Shown: positions 1-8,890, numbered from the stretch's first letter. The stretch: DNA of 64,000 nucleotides from Paenibacillus sp. FSL R10-2734 (GCF_037963865.1 NZ_CP150170.1:5890001-5954000); one strand, 5' to 3'. Notes: generated by a model from the letters alone, not told the origin. Program-made: numbers and translations.

Positions 1-1
1 G

Positions 2-118
2 GGCGGTATGGGTGGCGCCGGTTTCGGTGGTGGTGGCTTTAGTGGCGGTGGCAGCTTCAGTGGTGGTGCCGGTGGAATGGGCAGAGCACCAAGTGGCGGC
101 GGAGGTGGCAGTAGATGA
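2..118 (+). CDS. C-terminal end of an efflux periplasmic adaptor (MacA/YknX-like), partial
   Basis: Only the last 38 codons are inside the window. They are strongly glycine-rich with scattered Ser, Phe and Met and end in GGGGGSR. The stop TGA overlaps the next ATG (ATGA), so the gene is translationally coupled to an ABC ATPase and a MacB-type permease. In that position HlyD/RND-type adaptor subunits (YknX in Bacillus) are usual, and Gly-rich tails are common on such adaptors in Paenibacillus-like genomes. The identity is inferred from context and tail composition; no diagnostic domain is visible here. Confidence 0.6.
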   Translation, partial: GGMGGAGFGGGGFSGGGSFSGGAGGMGRAPSGGGGGSR

Positions 119-813
119 GTGCTTCAGCGCCGCTGATCCAAGTTCAGAATATGACCCATGGCTACACTATGGCCGGAGAAACGATGACGGTCCTAAAAAG
201 CCTTTCCTTTACAATTGATTTGGGAGAGTTCGTAGCGATTATAGGTCCCTCCGGTTCTGGTAAATCAACACTTATGAACATGCTTGGATGCCTGGATGTA
301 TCTGATGAGGGAAGCTATCTTCTGGACGGACAAGAGGTTCGCAAGTTATCCGACAACAAGCTGGCTAATATCCGAAATGAGAAGATCGGCTTTATCTTTC
401 AAAATTTCAATCTTCTCCCCAAATTGACTGCTGTCGAGAATGTTGAGCTTCCGCTAATTTACCGTGGACTCTCACATCGAGAACGCAAAGAAACGGCGCA
501 GCAAGCACTCCTTAAAGTAGGTTTGGAGGAGAGAATGCATCACCGTCCTTCTGAGCTTTCAGGTGGGCAGCAGCAGCGTGTAGCTATTGCGCGGGCCATG
601 GCAGGGTCTCCCCCGATTCTACTTGCAGATGAACCTACTGGGGCGCTTGATACGCGAACTGGACAAGAGGTCATGCAGATGATACGAGAATTAAATGAGC
701 AGGGTCATACAATCATCCTAATCACACATGACCTCGAAATTGCAAAGCAAGCGAAGCGGATTATTCGCATTCAGGATGGCAACCTCGTGGAAGATCGGAG
801 GAATGCGAGGTGA
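115..813 (+). CDS. ABC transporter ATP-binding protein, MacB/YknY/LolD type
   Basis: A 232-residue nucleotide-binding subunit that powers the adjacent FtsX/MacB-type permease at the inner face of the membrane. Walker A GPSGSGKST lies at residues 44-52, the Q-loop in FQNFNLLP near 97, the signature LSGGQQQR near 145 and Walker B ILLADEP near 165, followed by the H-loop TH. All catalytic motifs look intact. A ribosome site GGAGGTG about 7 nt before the ATG sits inside the upstream adaptor gene, and the end overlaps the permease start by 4 nt (GTGA). The three genes form a tripartite exporter like YknXYZ, for peptides or toxic compounds; the substrate cannot be told. Confidence 0.93.
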   Translation: MSASAPLIQVQNMTHGYTMAGETMTVLKSLSFTIDLGEFVAIIGPSGSGKSTLMNMLGCLDVSDEGSYLLDGQEVRKLSDNKLANIRNEKIGFIFQNFNLLPKLTAVENVELPLIYRGLSHRERKETAQQALLKVGLEERMHHRPSELSGGQQQRVAIARAMAGSPPILLADEPTGALDTRTGQEVMQMIRELNEQGHTIILITHDLEIAKQAKRIIRIQDGNLVEDRRNAR

Positions 814-1982
814 AATTATTTCAAAGTATGCGCATGGCTCTAAAAAGCATCTACAGCAGTAAAGTAAGGGCTTTTTTAACGATGCTGGGTATCATTATTG
901 GAGTATCATCAGTTATCATCCTCGTTTCTGTAGGTCAGGGAACTACTTCTCAGATTACGGAGCAGCTCAATGGACTCGGAACGAATCAGCTGACGGTAAA
1001 CATCACTGGCCGTGGAGCCACCACCTCCCTCACCTATGAAGAAGCCTTGGCTTTAGGGGACATAGAGGGTATAGAAAATGTAGCTCCTGTGATAAGTGGC
1101 AACGTTACAGCTAAGCACAATACAGAGAATGTTAGCGTTACTGTTGAAGGCATTACACCTTCTTATGAGGACGTAAAGGATTTCCATGTACAATCAGGGC
1201 GCTTCCTGCTTGATATTGATACGGAGTACCGGCAGAAGGTAGCGCTGATAGGCACAGGTACGGCTGAGGATTTGTTCGGAACAGACGATCCTGTAGGCCA
1301 AAAGGTACAGCTAAATGGGATCAGCTATAAAATCGTCGGTCTATTGGAAGCAAAAGGCTCTAGTCTAAGTGGCTCCAATGATGATATCTTATTGATCCCT
1401 ATAGCTACTGCAGAACGTCAGTTAAGAAGCAAAGGCGTCCGTTCCATCACGATTGCGACGACCTCAGCAGATACTGTAGCTACTGTAAAAGAAAAGCTAG
1501 AGAGTACGCTGGATGCTAAATTTAATTATGCAGATAATGCTTTTAGCGTATTTGATTCTCAAGAAATGCTGGAAACTGTAAATTCCACGACAGATACTCT
1601 TTCAATGGCACTTGCGGGCATAGCTGGTATTTCACTGTTTGTTGGTGGGATCGGCATTATGAACATCATGATCGTATCTGTCAATGAAAGAACAAGAGAA
1701 ATTGGTATCCGCAAAGCAATCGGAGCCAAAAAATTCGATATTCTTACTCAATTCATGATCGAATCCATTGTGCTTAGCGGATTAGGCGGGGTGATTGGCG
1801 TTGGCATTGGAGTCGCAGGCAGTTGGTTGCTAGGAAAGTATACTTCACTTACAGTATCCATTGCTTGGGATATGGTAATGATATCTTTTGTTTTCTCCTT
1901 GCTCATCGGCGTGATTTTCGGAATGATGCCTGCGAACAAAGCCGCACGTCTTCGTCCCATTCATGCACTACGTAACGAATAG
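810..1982 (+). CDS. ABC transporter permease, MacB/FtsX family (YknZ-like)
   Basis: A 390-residue membrane subunit starting with GTG that overlaps the ATPase stop. It shows the MacB plan: one N-terminal membrane helix (about 20-42), a large extracytoplasmic MacB core domain (about 45-255), then three membrane helices (about 265-290, 320-345, 350-375). The segment GIGIMNIMIVSVNERTREIG, between the second helix and the cytoplasmic loop, is a hallmark of MacB-type permeases. With the upstream ATPase and Gly-tailed adaptor it makes a mechanotransmission-type exporter rather than a classical importer. It is the last gene of the operon, as a terminator follows directly. Confidence 0.92.
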   Translation: MKLFQSMRMALKSIYSSKVRAFLTMLGIIIGVSSVIILVSVGQGTTSQITEQLNGLGTNQLTVNITGRGATTSLTYEEALALGDIEGIENVAPVISGNVTAKHNTENVSVTVEGITPSYEDVKDFHVQSGRFLLDIDTEYRQKVALIGTGTAEDLFGTDDPVGQKVQLNGISYKIVGLLEAKGSSLSGSNDDILLIPIATAERQLRSKGVRSITIATTSADTVATVKEKLESTLDAKFNYADNAFSVFDSQEMLETVNSTTDTLSMALAGIAGISLFVGGIGIMNIMIVSVNERTREIGIRKAIGAKKFDILTQFMIESIVLSGLGGVIGVGIGVAGSWLLGKYTSLTVSIAWDMVMISFVFSLLIGVIFGMMPANKAARLRPIHALRNE

Positions 1983-1995
1983 TTATTTCAACGAC

Positions 1996-2035
1996 AGCTG
2001 TCCAAGGTCATTATTATGACTGGGGCAGCTTTTTT
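1996..2035 (+). terminator. Rho-independent terminator of the efflux operon
   Basis: An imperfect stem formed by AGCTGTCCAAGGTCAT and ATGACTGGGGCAGCT, followed by six T. It starts 14 nt after the permease stop. Confidence 0.75.
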
Positions 2036-2185
2036 AACTTTGTGGGGCAATTTTAGGAGCTAGGAAGTGTATCATTTGCGAAGTAGTTGGGTAATAGGAT
2101 TTATGGATTTGAATATAGATAAGGCAATAGGCCCATACAATAATCATTAGATTTTTTGCAGAATGATATTAATTTGAGGAAGCGA

Positions 2186-2215
2186 TTGCTCTATAAGTAG
2201 GACGTCCTATATAAT
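2186..2215 (+). promoter_or_regulatory. Candidate sigma-A promoter with a palindromic operator in the spacer
   Basis: TTGCTC and TATAAT are 18 bp apart. The spacer ends in a perfect 12-bp palindrome TAGGACGTCCTA (2198-2209), which touches the -10 box and is well placed for a repressor. The predicted transcript would carry a leader of about 190 nt before the diguanylate cyclase gene. The -35 box is only a moderate match. Confidence 0.4.
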
Positions 2216-2381
2216 TGTTGTACGAGAAACTGCGATCTACTCACAATTTATTTTTCCCATGCCTTATTTCCCACTATGTTAGAACACCTCTTTTCTACAC
2301 TTAATCACTCTCACCATCTTTGCCTAAAAATAAAACATACCTGCCACAGATAGAAGTTCCGCAGGTTATACGTTAGCAGCA

Positions 2382-2403
2382 ATAAGATTTTTAACCATCT
2401 TAT
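2382..2403 (+). promoter_or_regulatory. Leader hairpin directly before the ribosome site of the diguanylate cyclase gene
   Basis: ATAAGAT and ATCTTAT form a perfect 7-bp stem with an 8-nt loop ending 2 nt before the GGGGAG ribosome site (2406-2411). A second short stem, CCTGC/GCAGG, lies about 30 nt upstream. It could tune translation initiation. No c-di-GMP riboswitch signature was found in this leader. Confidence 0.35.
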
Positions 2404-2414
2404 GCGGGGAGAAG

Positions 2415-4034
2415 ATGACCGTGGCTGGATTTTTCGAGATCAAAGTAACACGCAAACTAATCTTTATATTTACTGCGATCTCCATTCTACTGGTTGGGAT
2501 AAGTGTAGCCTCTTTACTCTATCTAAATCACACCATTAACAGAATGTCAGATTCTTTATATCATGATGTATTTGAGAACTCTGAGCTCATACTGAGCGCT
2601 GATCGTGATCTGCATCAAGCCGCCATCGCTCTCCACACCACTATGAGCTCGAACCTCACTGAGGCTGAACTTGATCAGTACATTCAGGAATATAAAAACA
2701 ATAATCTACAAGCACAAGAACGGGTAAATCTAGCGAGCTCAGACATCAAATCTATTAACAAACCTTACAGTGATATGAAGCAAGCATCTACTATACTCAC
2801 TGAATTAGAGAACGAACTCCAAGCCTTCGAAGCATCCCTAATCATTTGGAAGAGCACAGGGAATGCAATGATAGCTGAACGGATGCAGATCGGATGGGAC
2901 CCTGCTTCATACTATGCTGTAAACCTGAACTCGCAGTTATATGAAGTTAGAAATCATCTGGATCACTCAGAAGAGTTGATAGACAACTACGCCTTGCAAG
3001 TAACGGATGGGTTCCAAGATAAAAAGAGCGCTCTCTTTGCGCTATACTCACTGGTCTTCTTTATACTGCTTCTGGTTATTATTTATCTCGGACGCAAAAT
3101 CATTTGGCTCAAGAATGAAATGCTGGAGGAACAAACACTCTATCAGCTAATCGGTGAAACTATGTCTGACTTTATTATATTAACTGATCCTAACGGGTTG
3201 ATTCTGTATTCCTCCCCTTCCCATTCAAGTATTCTCGGCTATGTCCCTAAAAAAGGTGATCCATTATCCAACTACATTCGTGAACCGGAGATTGCCTGGG
3301 CTAAACTCAAGAGTGTCGTACAGGGATCCCCTCGTATCTCAGAGCTACGAATGCGTGCAGCTGAAGGTCAATGGATATGGCTGGAAACGAAGGTGTCACC
3401 TGTTCGAGGGAGTAACAATTTCCCAGCGCAATTTATGCTGGTGTCTCGTGAAATTACACAACGGAAGCAATACGAAGAACGATTACATAAGCTGGCCTTC
3501 TATGATCATTTAACGGCGATTCCCAACCGGGCGCATTTCAAAATGTATATGGAGAATCTCATCAACCAACCCGAGGAGCGGAGAAAGAATATTGCACTCG
3601 CACTGTTGGATTGTGACAGATTCAAGCAGCTAAACGATACTTTAGGACATTTAGCTGGAGACGAATTTCTGCAACTGCTCTCTAGAGAGCTTCTGCAAAC
3701 GGTCAAAGGTGTCGGTCAGGCGTTCCGAATTGGCGGGGATGAATTCGCAGTGGTCCTGCACCGATTCACAACTCCAGAAATGTTAGATGAAACGCTACAA
3801 CGGTTGCTTAAGCTGTTCAACAAATCTTGGTCTATTGACAATGGATCTAGCTTCCACACCTCCGCGAGTATTGGTGTAGCTCTGTTTCCTGAACATGGAA
3901 GCAGTATTAATGAACTTCTGCGTGCCGCCGATCTAGCGATGTACCTTTCCAAAGACCATGGAGGGAACGAAGCTAATCTCTATTACGAGCTTTTGGATGT
4001 AGGTTTATCCAACCAGACCGTCGGAAAACCATAA
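2415..4034 (+). CDS. Membrane-bound diguanylate cyclase with PAS and GGDEF domains
   Basis: A 539-residue protein that should make cyclic di-GMP from two GTP. Order: membrane helix about 14-36, extracytoplasmic sensor about 37-205 (helical, four-helix-bundle-like), second helix about 206-226, PAS domain about 235-355 and GGDEF domain about 365-530. The active-site motif is an intact GGDEF at 440-444, preceded by DHLTAIPNR and FKQLNDTLGHLAGDEFL. No RxxD product-inhibition site is seen upstream of GGDEF, so feedback control may be absent. The ATG at 2415 is only 3 nt from GGGGAG; the in-frame GTG at 2421 has better spacing (9 nt) and may be the true start. It is a single gene between two terminators. 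The signal sensed is unknown. Confidence 0.92.
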   Translation: MTVAGFFEIKVTRKLIFIFTAISILLVGISVASLLYLNHTINRMSDSLYHDVFENSELILSADRDLHQAAIALHTTMSSNLTEAELDQYIQEYKNNNLQAQERVNLASSDIKSINKPYSDMKQASTILTELENELQAFEASLIIWKSTGNAMIAERMQIGWDPASYYAVNLNSQLYEVRNHLDHSEELIDNYALQVTDGFQDKKSALFALYSLVFFILLLVIIYLGRKIIWLKNEMLEEQTLYQLIGETMSDFIILTDPNGLILYSSPSHSSILGYVPKKGDPLSNYIREPEIAWAKLKSVVQGSPRISELRMRAAEGQWIWLETKVSPVRGSNNFPAQFMLVSREITQRKQYEERLHKLAFYDHLTAIPNRAHFKMYMENLINQPEERRKNIALALLDCDRFKQLNDTLGHLAGDEFLQLLSRELLQTVKGVGQAFRIGGDEFAVVLHRFTTPEMLDETLQRLLKLFNKSWSIDNGSSFHTSASIGVALFPEHGSSINELLRAADLAMYLSKDHGGNEANLYYELLDVGLSNQTVGKP

Positions 4035-4041
4035 GAACAAT

Positions 4042-4086
4042 AAAAAGGCTGCTCCGGGATAAAATCAACCTGAAGCAGCTCTTTTT
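4042..4086. terminator. Terminator between convergent genes, probably bidirectional
   Basis: The stem GCTGCTCCGGG / CCTGAAGCAGC has five T on the plus side and AAAAA (T on the minus strand) on the other side, so it can serve both the cyclase gene and the pullulanase gene. Confidence 0.75.
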
Positions 4087-4092
4087 ATGCTT

Positions 4093-6432
4093 TTAACTGG
4101 TTAACTGTAGGTGATCATCTGAGATCCCGTCATTCTCCTGTTCACGATCTAGAACCAGGACCTTAATAAGGTCTCCATCCTTGGAACAATCAATAAAACG
4201 ATCGCCATTCCCATCTTTCTCTTCCCAGTCATTAAGTCGTAATATATACCCGATAGAAACAGTATCCGGCAGAACCTCAATTCGTGCAACTGCACGCCCG
4301 TCCTCCATATACCGAAAATCGCATTGTCCATCCTGAATTCCAGTATCCCAAACCCAAAGATTCCAGCCCTTATAATTTCCATCTGGTCGTTCATAGTGTA
4401 CTTCGATGATTTTGGACCGCGGTGCTGGCTCACCGCATTCATCATAGAGCACCATCATCGACAAGCCTTCTACCTCTACCTCGTTATCTGCGATCTTTCG
4501 GAATGACTCTGTCCCCGCTCTGGTATGATCCACTACAACGTTCCAACCGTTAGTAGCTTCAGGAAGCGATAATCTTATTCGATCTTTATTAGCATTAAAG
4601 ATGACCGTTATATTGTTCCAAAGGTCGCCACCTGCATGATTTCTAAGCAGATATGACACTATACCACCATCACAACGTAGAAATTCCAGCGAACGCTCAA
4701 TTTCCTGACGACCATGTAGACGAAATGCCGGATGTGTTCGCCGCAGGTCGATCAGGCCTTTATAATATTGAAATACAGGCTTAAATATGCTCTTCAAATT
4801 CCAACGGATCGCGTTGATTGTATCACCGCTTCGATAGCTATTATGATCTCCAAATTTACTGCGCAGGAGCTCATCACCAGCGTGCAGGAATGGAATCCCT
4901 TGCGATGTCAGGATGATTCCGCTAGCAAGTAGGGATCGACGCACGGTTTCATTTCCGAGAATATTATCCAGATCTACATTCACGTAAGGATTAGCCCGTG
5001 AAACGGCATCCTGAAATCCCCCTTGAACGGTAAGCACTTTATCCCACAAATTCAAATTGTCATGGGCGGTTACATAGTTCACAGATTCCACAGGGGAGTC
5101 AGTAAATTCGTGTATGGCTCCTTTGATTCCGGCTGCAATAGCCCCTTCTTTGCCGTATTCTCCTGTAATGTAGCCCCTTCCTGAGCCATCACTATCTCCT
5201 TTGATCGCAATGCGAAAGTTATCATTAAATACAGCATATCCTTTCCCCCGCTGCACACCTTTTAGCGTCTTAGTTGCGAGTGGAGAGTCTCCTCCTGTCC
5301 AAGGTTCACCATATAAGAGCAAATTAGGATTCACCTCAAGTCGAAGCTCTTCCGTAATTTCTCGCATGGTAACACTATCCATCAGTCCCATAAGATCAAA
5401 CCTGAAGCCATCAATATGATACTCCGAAGCCCAGTAGGACAACGAGTCCTTAATATATTTGCGTACCATAGGACGCTCAGTAGCTAGCTCATTACCGACT
5501 CCAGAGCCATTAGATAAACGCCCTAAATAGTCACGACGATAGAAATAATCAGGCACGAGCGGCTCGAAAGGCCCGTTCTCTACAGTATACGTATGATTGT
5601 ATACCACATCCATAATCACGGAAATCCCACGGCTGTGCAAGGCTTGAACCATCTCTTTGAATTCGCGAATTCGCAGCTCTGGAACGTTAGGATCTGTGCT
5701 ATAAGAGCCTTCTGGTACGTTATAATGCTGGGGATCATAGCCCCAATTGTAGTCGGTATGTTCAATTGACGAACCACGCTTAATTACACTTAGCTCATCT
5801 ACTGTCTGGAAATCGAACACAGGCATCAAATGTACATGAGTGATACCTAGATCAACCAGATGATCAATACCTATTGTATTTCCTTCCGAATCCCTTAATC
5901 CATATTCGGTAAACGCTTTGAATTTACCCTTATAGTACATGCCAGAGCTCTCATGGGAAGAGAAGTCTCGTACATGCAGCTCGTAGATAACAGCGTCTGC
6001 AGGATGCTGCAATGGGGGAGCAACATCCTTATCCCAATGCTCAGGATGGGTACCCTGCAAATCAACAATTGCTGTTCTTAAACCATTTGCTGAGACTGCT
6101 GTAGCATAGGGATCTACTGCTTCAGCCACATTTCCATCAGCAAATACAGCTCGGTACATATAATACTTCCCTTTCAAATCACCTGATAGCTTAGTCTGCC
6201 AGACTCCGCCATTTTGTCGCTGCATATATATAATACGTCCACTATCAGTAGAGCTCGGATCTAATCCTATATTAAGTTGATTTCCACCTGTTTCGTACAG
6301 TACTAAAGACACAGCATAGGCCGTAGGTGCCCAGACTTTAAATACACTGTACTCCACAGAGTACGTCAAGCCTAGGTCATTACCTTCATAGACCTCCAAC
6401 ATTAATTCTGTATCTATATAATTTTTACTCAT
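4093..6432 (-). CDS. pulA: Type I pullulanase (alpha-1,6 debranching enzyme), cytoplasmic
   Basis: A 779-residue GH13 enzyme that splits alpha-1,6 bonds in pullulan, glycogen or branched maltodextrins. An N-terminal CBM48-like domain (about 25-125) precedes the barrel. The pullulanase signature YNWGYDPQHY is at 228-237. Catalytic residues are visible: nucleophile D346 in DGFRFD, acid/base E376 in YGEPW, and D458 in TAHDN. No signal peptide is present, so it acts inside the cell. Unusually, the C-terminal ~100 residues (HYERPDGNYKGWNLWVWDTG onward, with a later DRFID) look like a CBM41/PUD module, which normally sits at the N terminus. It is a single gene; ribosome site AGGATGG, 9 nt before ATG. 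Confidence 0.95.
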   Translation of the reverse strand: MSKNYIDTELMLEVYEGNDLGLTYSVEYSVFKVWAPTAYAVSLVLYETGGNQLNIGLDPSSTDSGRIIYMQRQNGGVWQTKLSGDLKGKYYMYRAVFADGNVAEAVDPYATAVSANGLRTAIVDLQGTHPEHWDKDVAPPLQHPADAVIYELHVRDFSSHESSGMYYKGKFKAFTEYGLRDSEGNTIGIDHLVDLGITHVHLMPVFDFQTVDELSVIKRGSSIEHTDYNWGYDPQHYNVPEGSYSTDPNVPELRIREFKEMVQALHSRGISVIMDVVYNHTYTVENGPFEPLVPDYFYRRDYLGRLSNGSGVGNELATERPMVRKYIKDSLSYWASEYHIDGFRFDLMGLMDSVTMREITEELRLEVNPNLLLYGEPWTGGDSPLATKTLKGVQRGKGYAVFNDNFRIAIKGDSDGSGRGYITGEYGKEGAIAAGIKGAIHEFTDSPVESVNYVTAHDNLNLWDKVLTVQGGFQDAVSRANPYVNVDLDNILGNETVRRSLLASGIILTSQGIPFLHAGDELLRSKFGDHNSYRSGDTINAIRWNLKSIFKPVFQYYKGLIDLRRTHPAFRLHGRQEIERSLEFLRCDGGIVSYLLRNHAGGDLWNNITVIFNANKDRIRLSLPEATNGWNVVVDHTRAGTESFRKIADNEVEVEGLSMMVLYDECGEPAPRSKIIEVHYERPDGNYKGWNLWVWDTGIQDGQCDFRYMEDGRAVARIEVLPDTVSIGYILRLNDWEEKDGNGDRFIDCSKDGDLIKVLVLDREQENDGISDDHLQLTS

Positions 6433-6463
6433 GAGTTAACACCATCCTATCGCTCCCTGCCTA

Positions 6464-6485
6464 ACTTATAGGGATGCTTATAAGT
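6464..6485. repeat. Inverted repeat upstream of the pullulanase gene
   Basis: ACTTATA and TATAAGT are separated by 8 nt and lie 32-53 bp upstream of the pulA start. It could be an operator or a leader hairpin. Confidence 0.35.
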
Positions 6486-6515
6486 CCAAATATTACCAAT
6501 TCACTTCGTATTAAT

Positions 6516-6535
6516 ACTTGCACTGCTCTGCAAGT
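6516..6535. repeat. Second inverted repeat upstream of the pullulanase gene
   Basis: ACTTGCA and TGCAAGT flank a 6-nt spacer and form a perfect 7+7 dyad about 85-103 bp before the pulA start. The dyad symmetry suits a dimeric regulator; no family can be assigned. Confidence 0.35.
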
Positions 6536-6724
6536 CGATATAGGAGTATAAACTTTCTATGGATTCATATTATTATATGTAAGACATATTCACAGGTTTG
6601 GGTTCCTTACCGACTTTATACACATCACTATTACTATCGGCATAGTCATCTGCGCAATAAAGCAAATATAAAGTGAATTTAACTATTCTAAATTGAGTTT
6701 AACGCTCATGCATGATGCAAACAC

Positions 6725-6757
6725 AAAAAAACCGACCTCCAAACATCGGAAGTCGGT
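6725..6757 (-). terminator. Terminator of the ptsGHI operon
   Basis: A 10-bp stem, ACCGACTTCC-type arms at 6731-6740 and 6748-6757, is followed on the minus strand by six or more T. It lies about 55 nt after the ptsI stop. Confidence 0.85.
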
Positions 6758-6812
6758 AATAGTAGTTGGAACTCCATATAACGCTTAAACGGAGTAATAC
6801 ATATGGAAATAA

Positions 6813-8525
6813 TTAATTATTGATGCTGTGAACAAGTGCAGCTACTTCTTCTGCAGTGCCAAGTTGCAGTGCTTTTGCAGCCAGTTCCTTCATGTCGGCA
6901 GCCGACAATTTAGAAATTTGACTACGTGCTGGCAGAATTGACGTTGCACTCATACTGAATTCATCAAGACCAAGACCTAGCAAGAGTGGAATCGCTGTTG
7001 CGTCCCCTGCCATTTCACCGCACATCCCTGTCCATTTACCCTCTGCATGCGCTGCATCAATTACATTCTTGACCAAACGCAGGATAGCCGGATTATAAGG
7101 CTGATACAAATAAGAAACTCGTTCATTCATACGGTCAGCAGCCATTGTATATTGAATAAGATCATTCGTACCAATACTGAAGAAATCAACTTCCTTCGCA
7201 AACTGGTCAGCCAGTACCGCAGTGGATGGAATCTCAACCATTATACCGAGCTGGATGTTGTCAGATACTTCCTTGCCTTCTTCACGCAGCTTTGCTTTCT
7301 CTTCAAGCAGAAGATCGCGGGCTGCACGGAATTCACCAAGTGTTGCAATCATAGGAAACATAATGCGAAGATCCCCATGAACACTTGCTCTTAGTAAAGC
7401 ACGCAGTTGAGTACGGAAAATATCCTGACGATCCAGACAAAGACGAATCGCACGGAAGCCTAGGAAAGGATTCATTTCCTTTGGAAGCTCCAGATATGAA
7501 AGTTCTTTATCTCCACCGATATCAAGCGTACGTACTACTACCGGTTTGCCCTTCATATTCTCAAGCACAGTACGATAGGCGTTATACTGAATTTCCTCAG
7601 ATGGCAGCTTATCGCGGCCCATGTATAGAAACTCAGTCCGGTACAAGCCTACACCTTCACCACCATTCTCAATCACACCGTTGACATCATTAGGTGTACC
7701 GATATTGGCAACCAGCTCTACATGCTTACCATCTGCAGAAACTGTTGGTTCGTCCCGAAGCTTCTTCCATTCTGCGATTTGCAAGTTATAAGCGTCTTGC
7801 TTATGAATGTACTCTGCCACTTCTGCTTCACTAGGATTAATAAGAACGTCTCCGTTCAGACCATCGATAATCACTAGATCCCCAGAATTCACTTCTGACA
7901 TCACATTCTTGGTTCCAACAACTGCCGGAATTTCCAAAGAGCGTGCCATAATTGCTGAGTGGGATGTACGTCCACCAATGTTCGTCGTGAAGCCTTTTAC
8001 GAACTTGCGATTAAGCTGTGCTGTGTCAGATGGAGTCAAATCCTCAGCAATAACAATAACCTCTTCACTGATTTCTGCGGGACTAACATAATGAATACCC
8101 AGCAAGTGGTTCAGCATGCGTTTGGTTACGTCACGCATATCCGCAGCACGTTCCTGTAAGTAAGCACTCTTCATGTTTTCGAACATTTCAATGAATTGTG
8201 TAGCTACTTCGTTTAGTGCATAGTCCGCGTTAACCGATTCCTGACGAATTTTATCAATTACGGGGTTAATCAGCTCTGGATCCTCGAGAATCAGCAAGTG
8301 GGATTCAAAGATCTCTGCCTTTTTCTCTCCCAGCTCTGCCAAAGTGCGCTCTTTAATACTTTGCAATTCAGCACGTGATTTCGCGAGTGCATCATTCAAC
8401 TTGGCGACTTCCGCTTCAGGATCACTGATACTAGTCTTCGTAATTGTATAATCCGGATGTTTCAGGATGAAGGCACGGGCTACTGCAATCCCTGCTGAAG
8501 CCGCGATTCCTGAAATTTTACTCAT
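6813..8525 (-). CDS. ptsI: Phosphoenolpyruvate-protein phosphotransferase, PTS Enzyme I
   Basis: A 570-residue cytosolic enzyme that takes phosphate from PEP and passes it to HPr, the first step of sugar uptake by the PTS. The phospho-acceptor histidine is H189 in GGRTSHSAIMAR and the PEP-site cysteine is C502 in GMCGEMAGD; the PEP-binding domain carries DIGGDKEL and FSIGTNDLIQY. The length matches Bacillus Enzyme I (570). The start overlaps the ptsH end by 8 nt, so the two are translationally coupled. It is the last gene of glcT / ptsG-ptsH-ptsI, ahead of a strong terminator. Confidence 0.98.
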   Translation of the reverse strand: MSKISGIAASAGIAVARAFILKHPDYTITKTSISDPEAEVAKLNDALAKSRAELQSIKERTLAELGEKKAEIFESHLLILEDPELINPVIDKIRQESVNADYALNEVATQFIEMFENMKSAYLQERAADMRDVTKRMLNHLLGIHYVSPAEISEEVIVIAEDLTPSDTAQLNRKFVKGFTTNIGGRTSHSAIMARSLEIPAVVGTKNVMSEVNSGDLVIIDGLNGDVLINPSEAEVAEYIHKQDAYNLQIAEWKKLRDEPTVSADGKHVELVANIGTPNDVNGVIENGGEGVGLYRTEFLYMGRDKLPSEEIQYNAYRTVLENMKGKPVVVRTLDIGGDKELSYLELPKEMNPFLGFRAIRLCLDRQDIFRTQLRALLRASVHGDLRIMFPMIATLGEFRAARDLLLEEKAKLREEGKEVSDNIQLGIMVEIPSTAVLADQFAKEVDFFSIGTNDLIQYTMAADRMNERVSYLYQPYNPAILRLVKNVIDAAHAEGKWTGMCGEMAGDATAIPLLLGLGLDEFSMSATSILPARSQISKLSAADMKELAAKALQLGTAEEVAALVHSINN

Positions 8526-8793
8526 GGATTTCCCCTAGCCCTTCTTTAATCATTACTTCAGTTAGTGCGTTCAGAGCTTCAGCTTCTTCGCTACCTTCAG
8601 TAATCAGAGACAAAGTATCTCCAGCTTCAAGACCCAATGATAATACACCAAGAATGGATTTCAATGTTACTTTCTTACCTTTAGCTTCTGCATATGCTTC
8701 TGTACCTTTGAATTTCGTAGCTGTATTTACCAAGGCTGTTGCCGGACGTGCGTGAATTCCATCTTCATCGATAATTCTGAAAGTTGTTTGCAT
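8518..8793 (-). CDS. ptsH: Phosphocarrier protein HPr
   Basis: HPr passes phosphate from Enzyme I to the PTS IIA domains. When phosphorylated on a serine by HPr kinase it is the corepressor for CcpA. The start was taken at the ATG giving MQTTFRIIDEDG (91 residues); a TTG 12 nt upstream would add four unlikely residues. With this start the catalytic histidine is H14 in GIHARPAT and the regulatory serine is S46 in LKSILGV, exactly the usual number for Ser46. Both sites are intact. It overlaps ptsI by 8 nt and follows ptsG after a large intercistronic hairpin. Confidence 0.97.
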   Translation of the reverse strand: MQTTFRIIDEDGIHARPATALVNTATKFKGTEAYAEAKGKKVTLKSILGVLSLGLEAGDTLSLITEGSEEAEALNALTEVMIKEGLGEIHE

Positions 8794-8845
8794 AATAATA
8801 TCCAACTCGCTTTCTTTTAATAGAATATTTTTAATTTATAGTGAA

Positions 8846-8883
8846 GGCTTCGCTTCCTTTAATGAATAAAGGAAGCGTTAGCC
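8846..8883 (-). promoter_or_regulatory. Strong hairpin between ptsG and ptsH
   Basis: Read on the minus strand, GGCT-ACGCTTCCTTTA pairs with TAAAGGAAGCG-AGCC around a 5-nt loop, beginning just after the ptsG stop. There is no T-run behind it, so it is more likely an RNA-stability or processing element, or a partial terminator that sets the ptsG:ptsHI ratio. Confidence 0.6.
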
Positions 8884-8890
8884 CTTACTT

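Noticed and set aside
2222..2414. c-di-GMP riboswitch before the diguanylate cyclase
   Set aside because: No GEMM-type conserved core was seen, only two simple hairpins.
7047..8159. Several plus-strand frames inside ptsI
   Set aside because: Antisense shadows of a highly conserved gene, without ribosome sites or domains.
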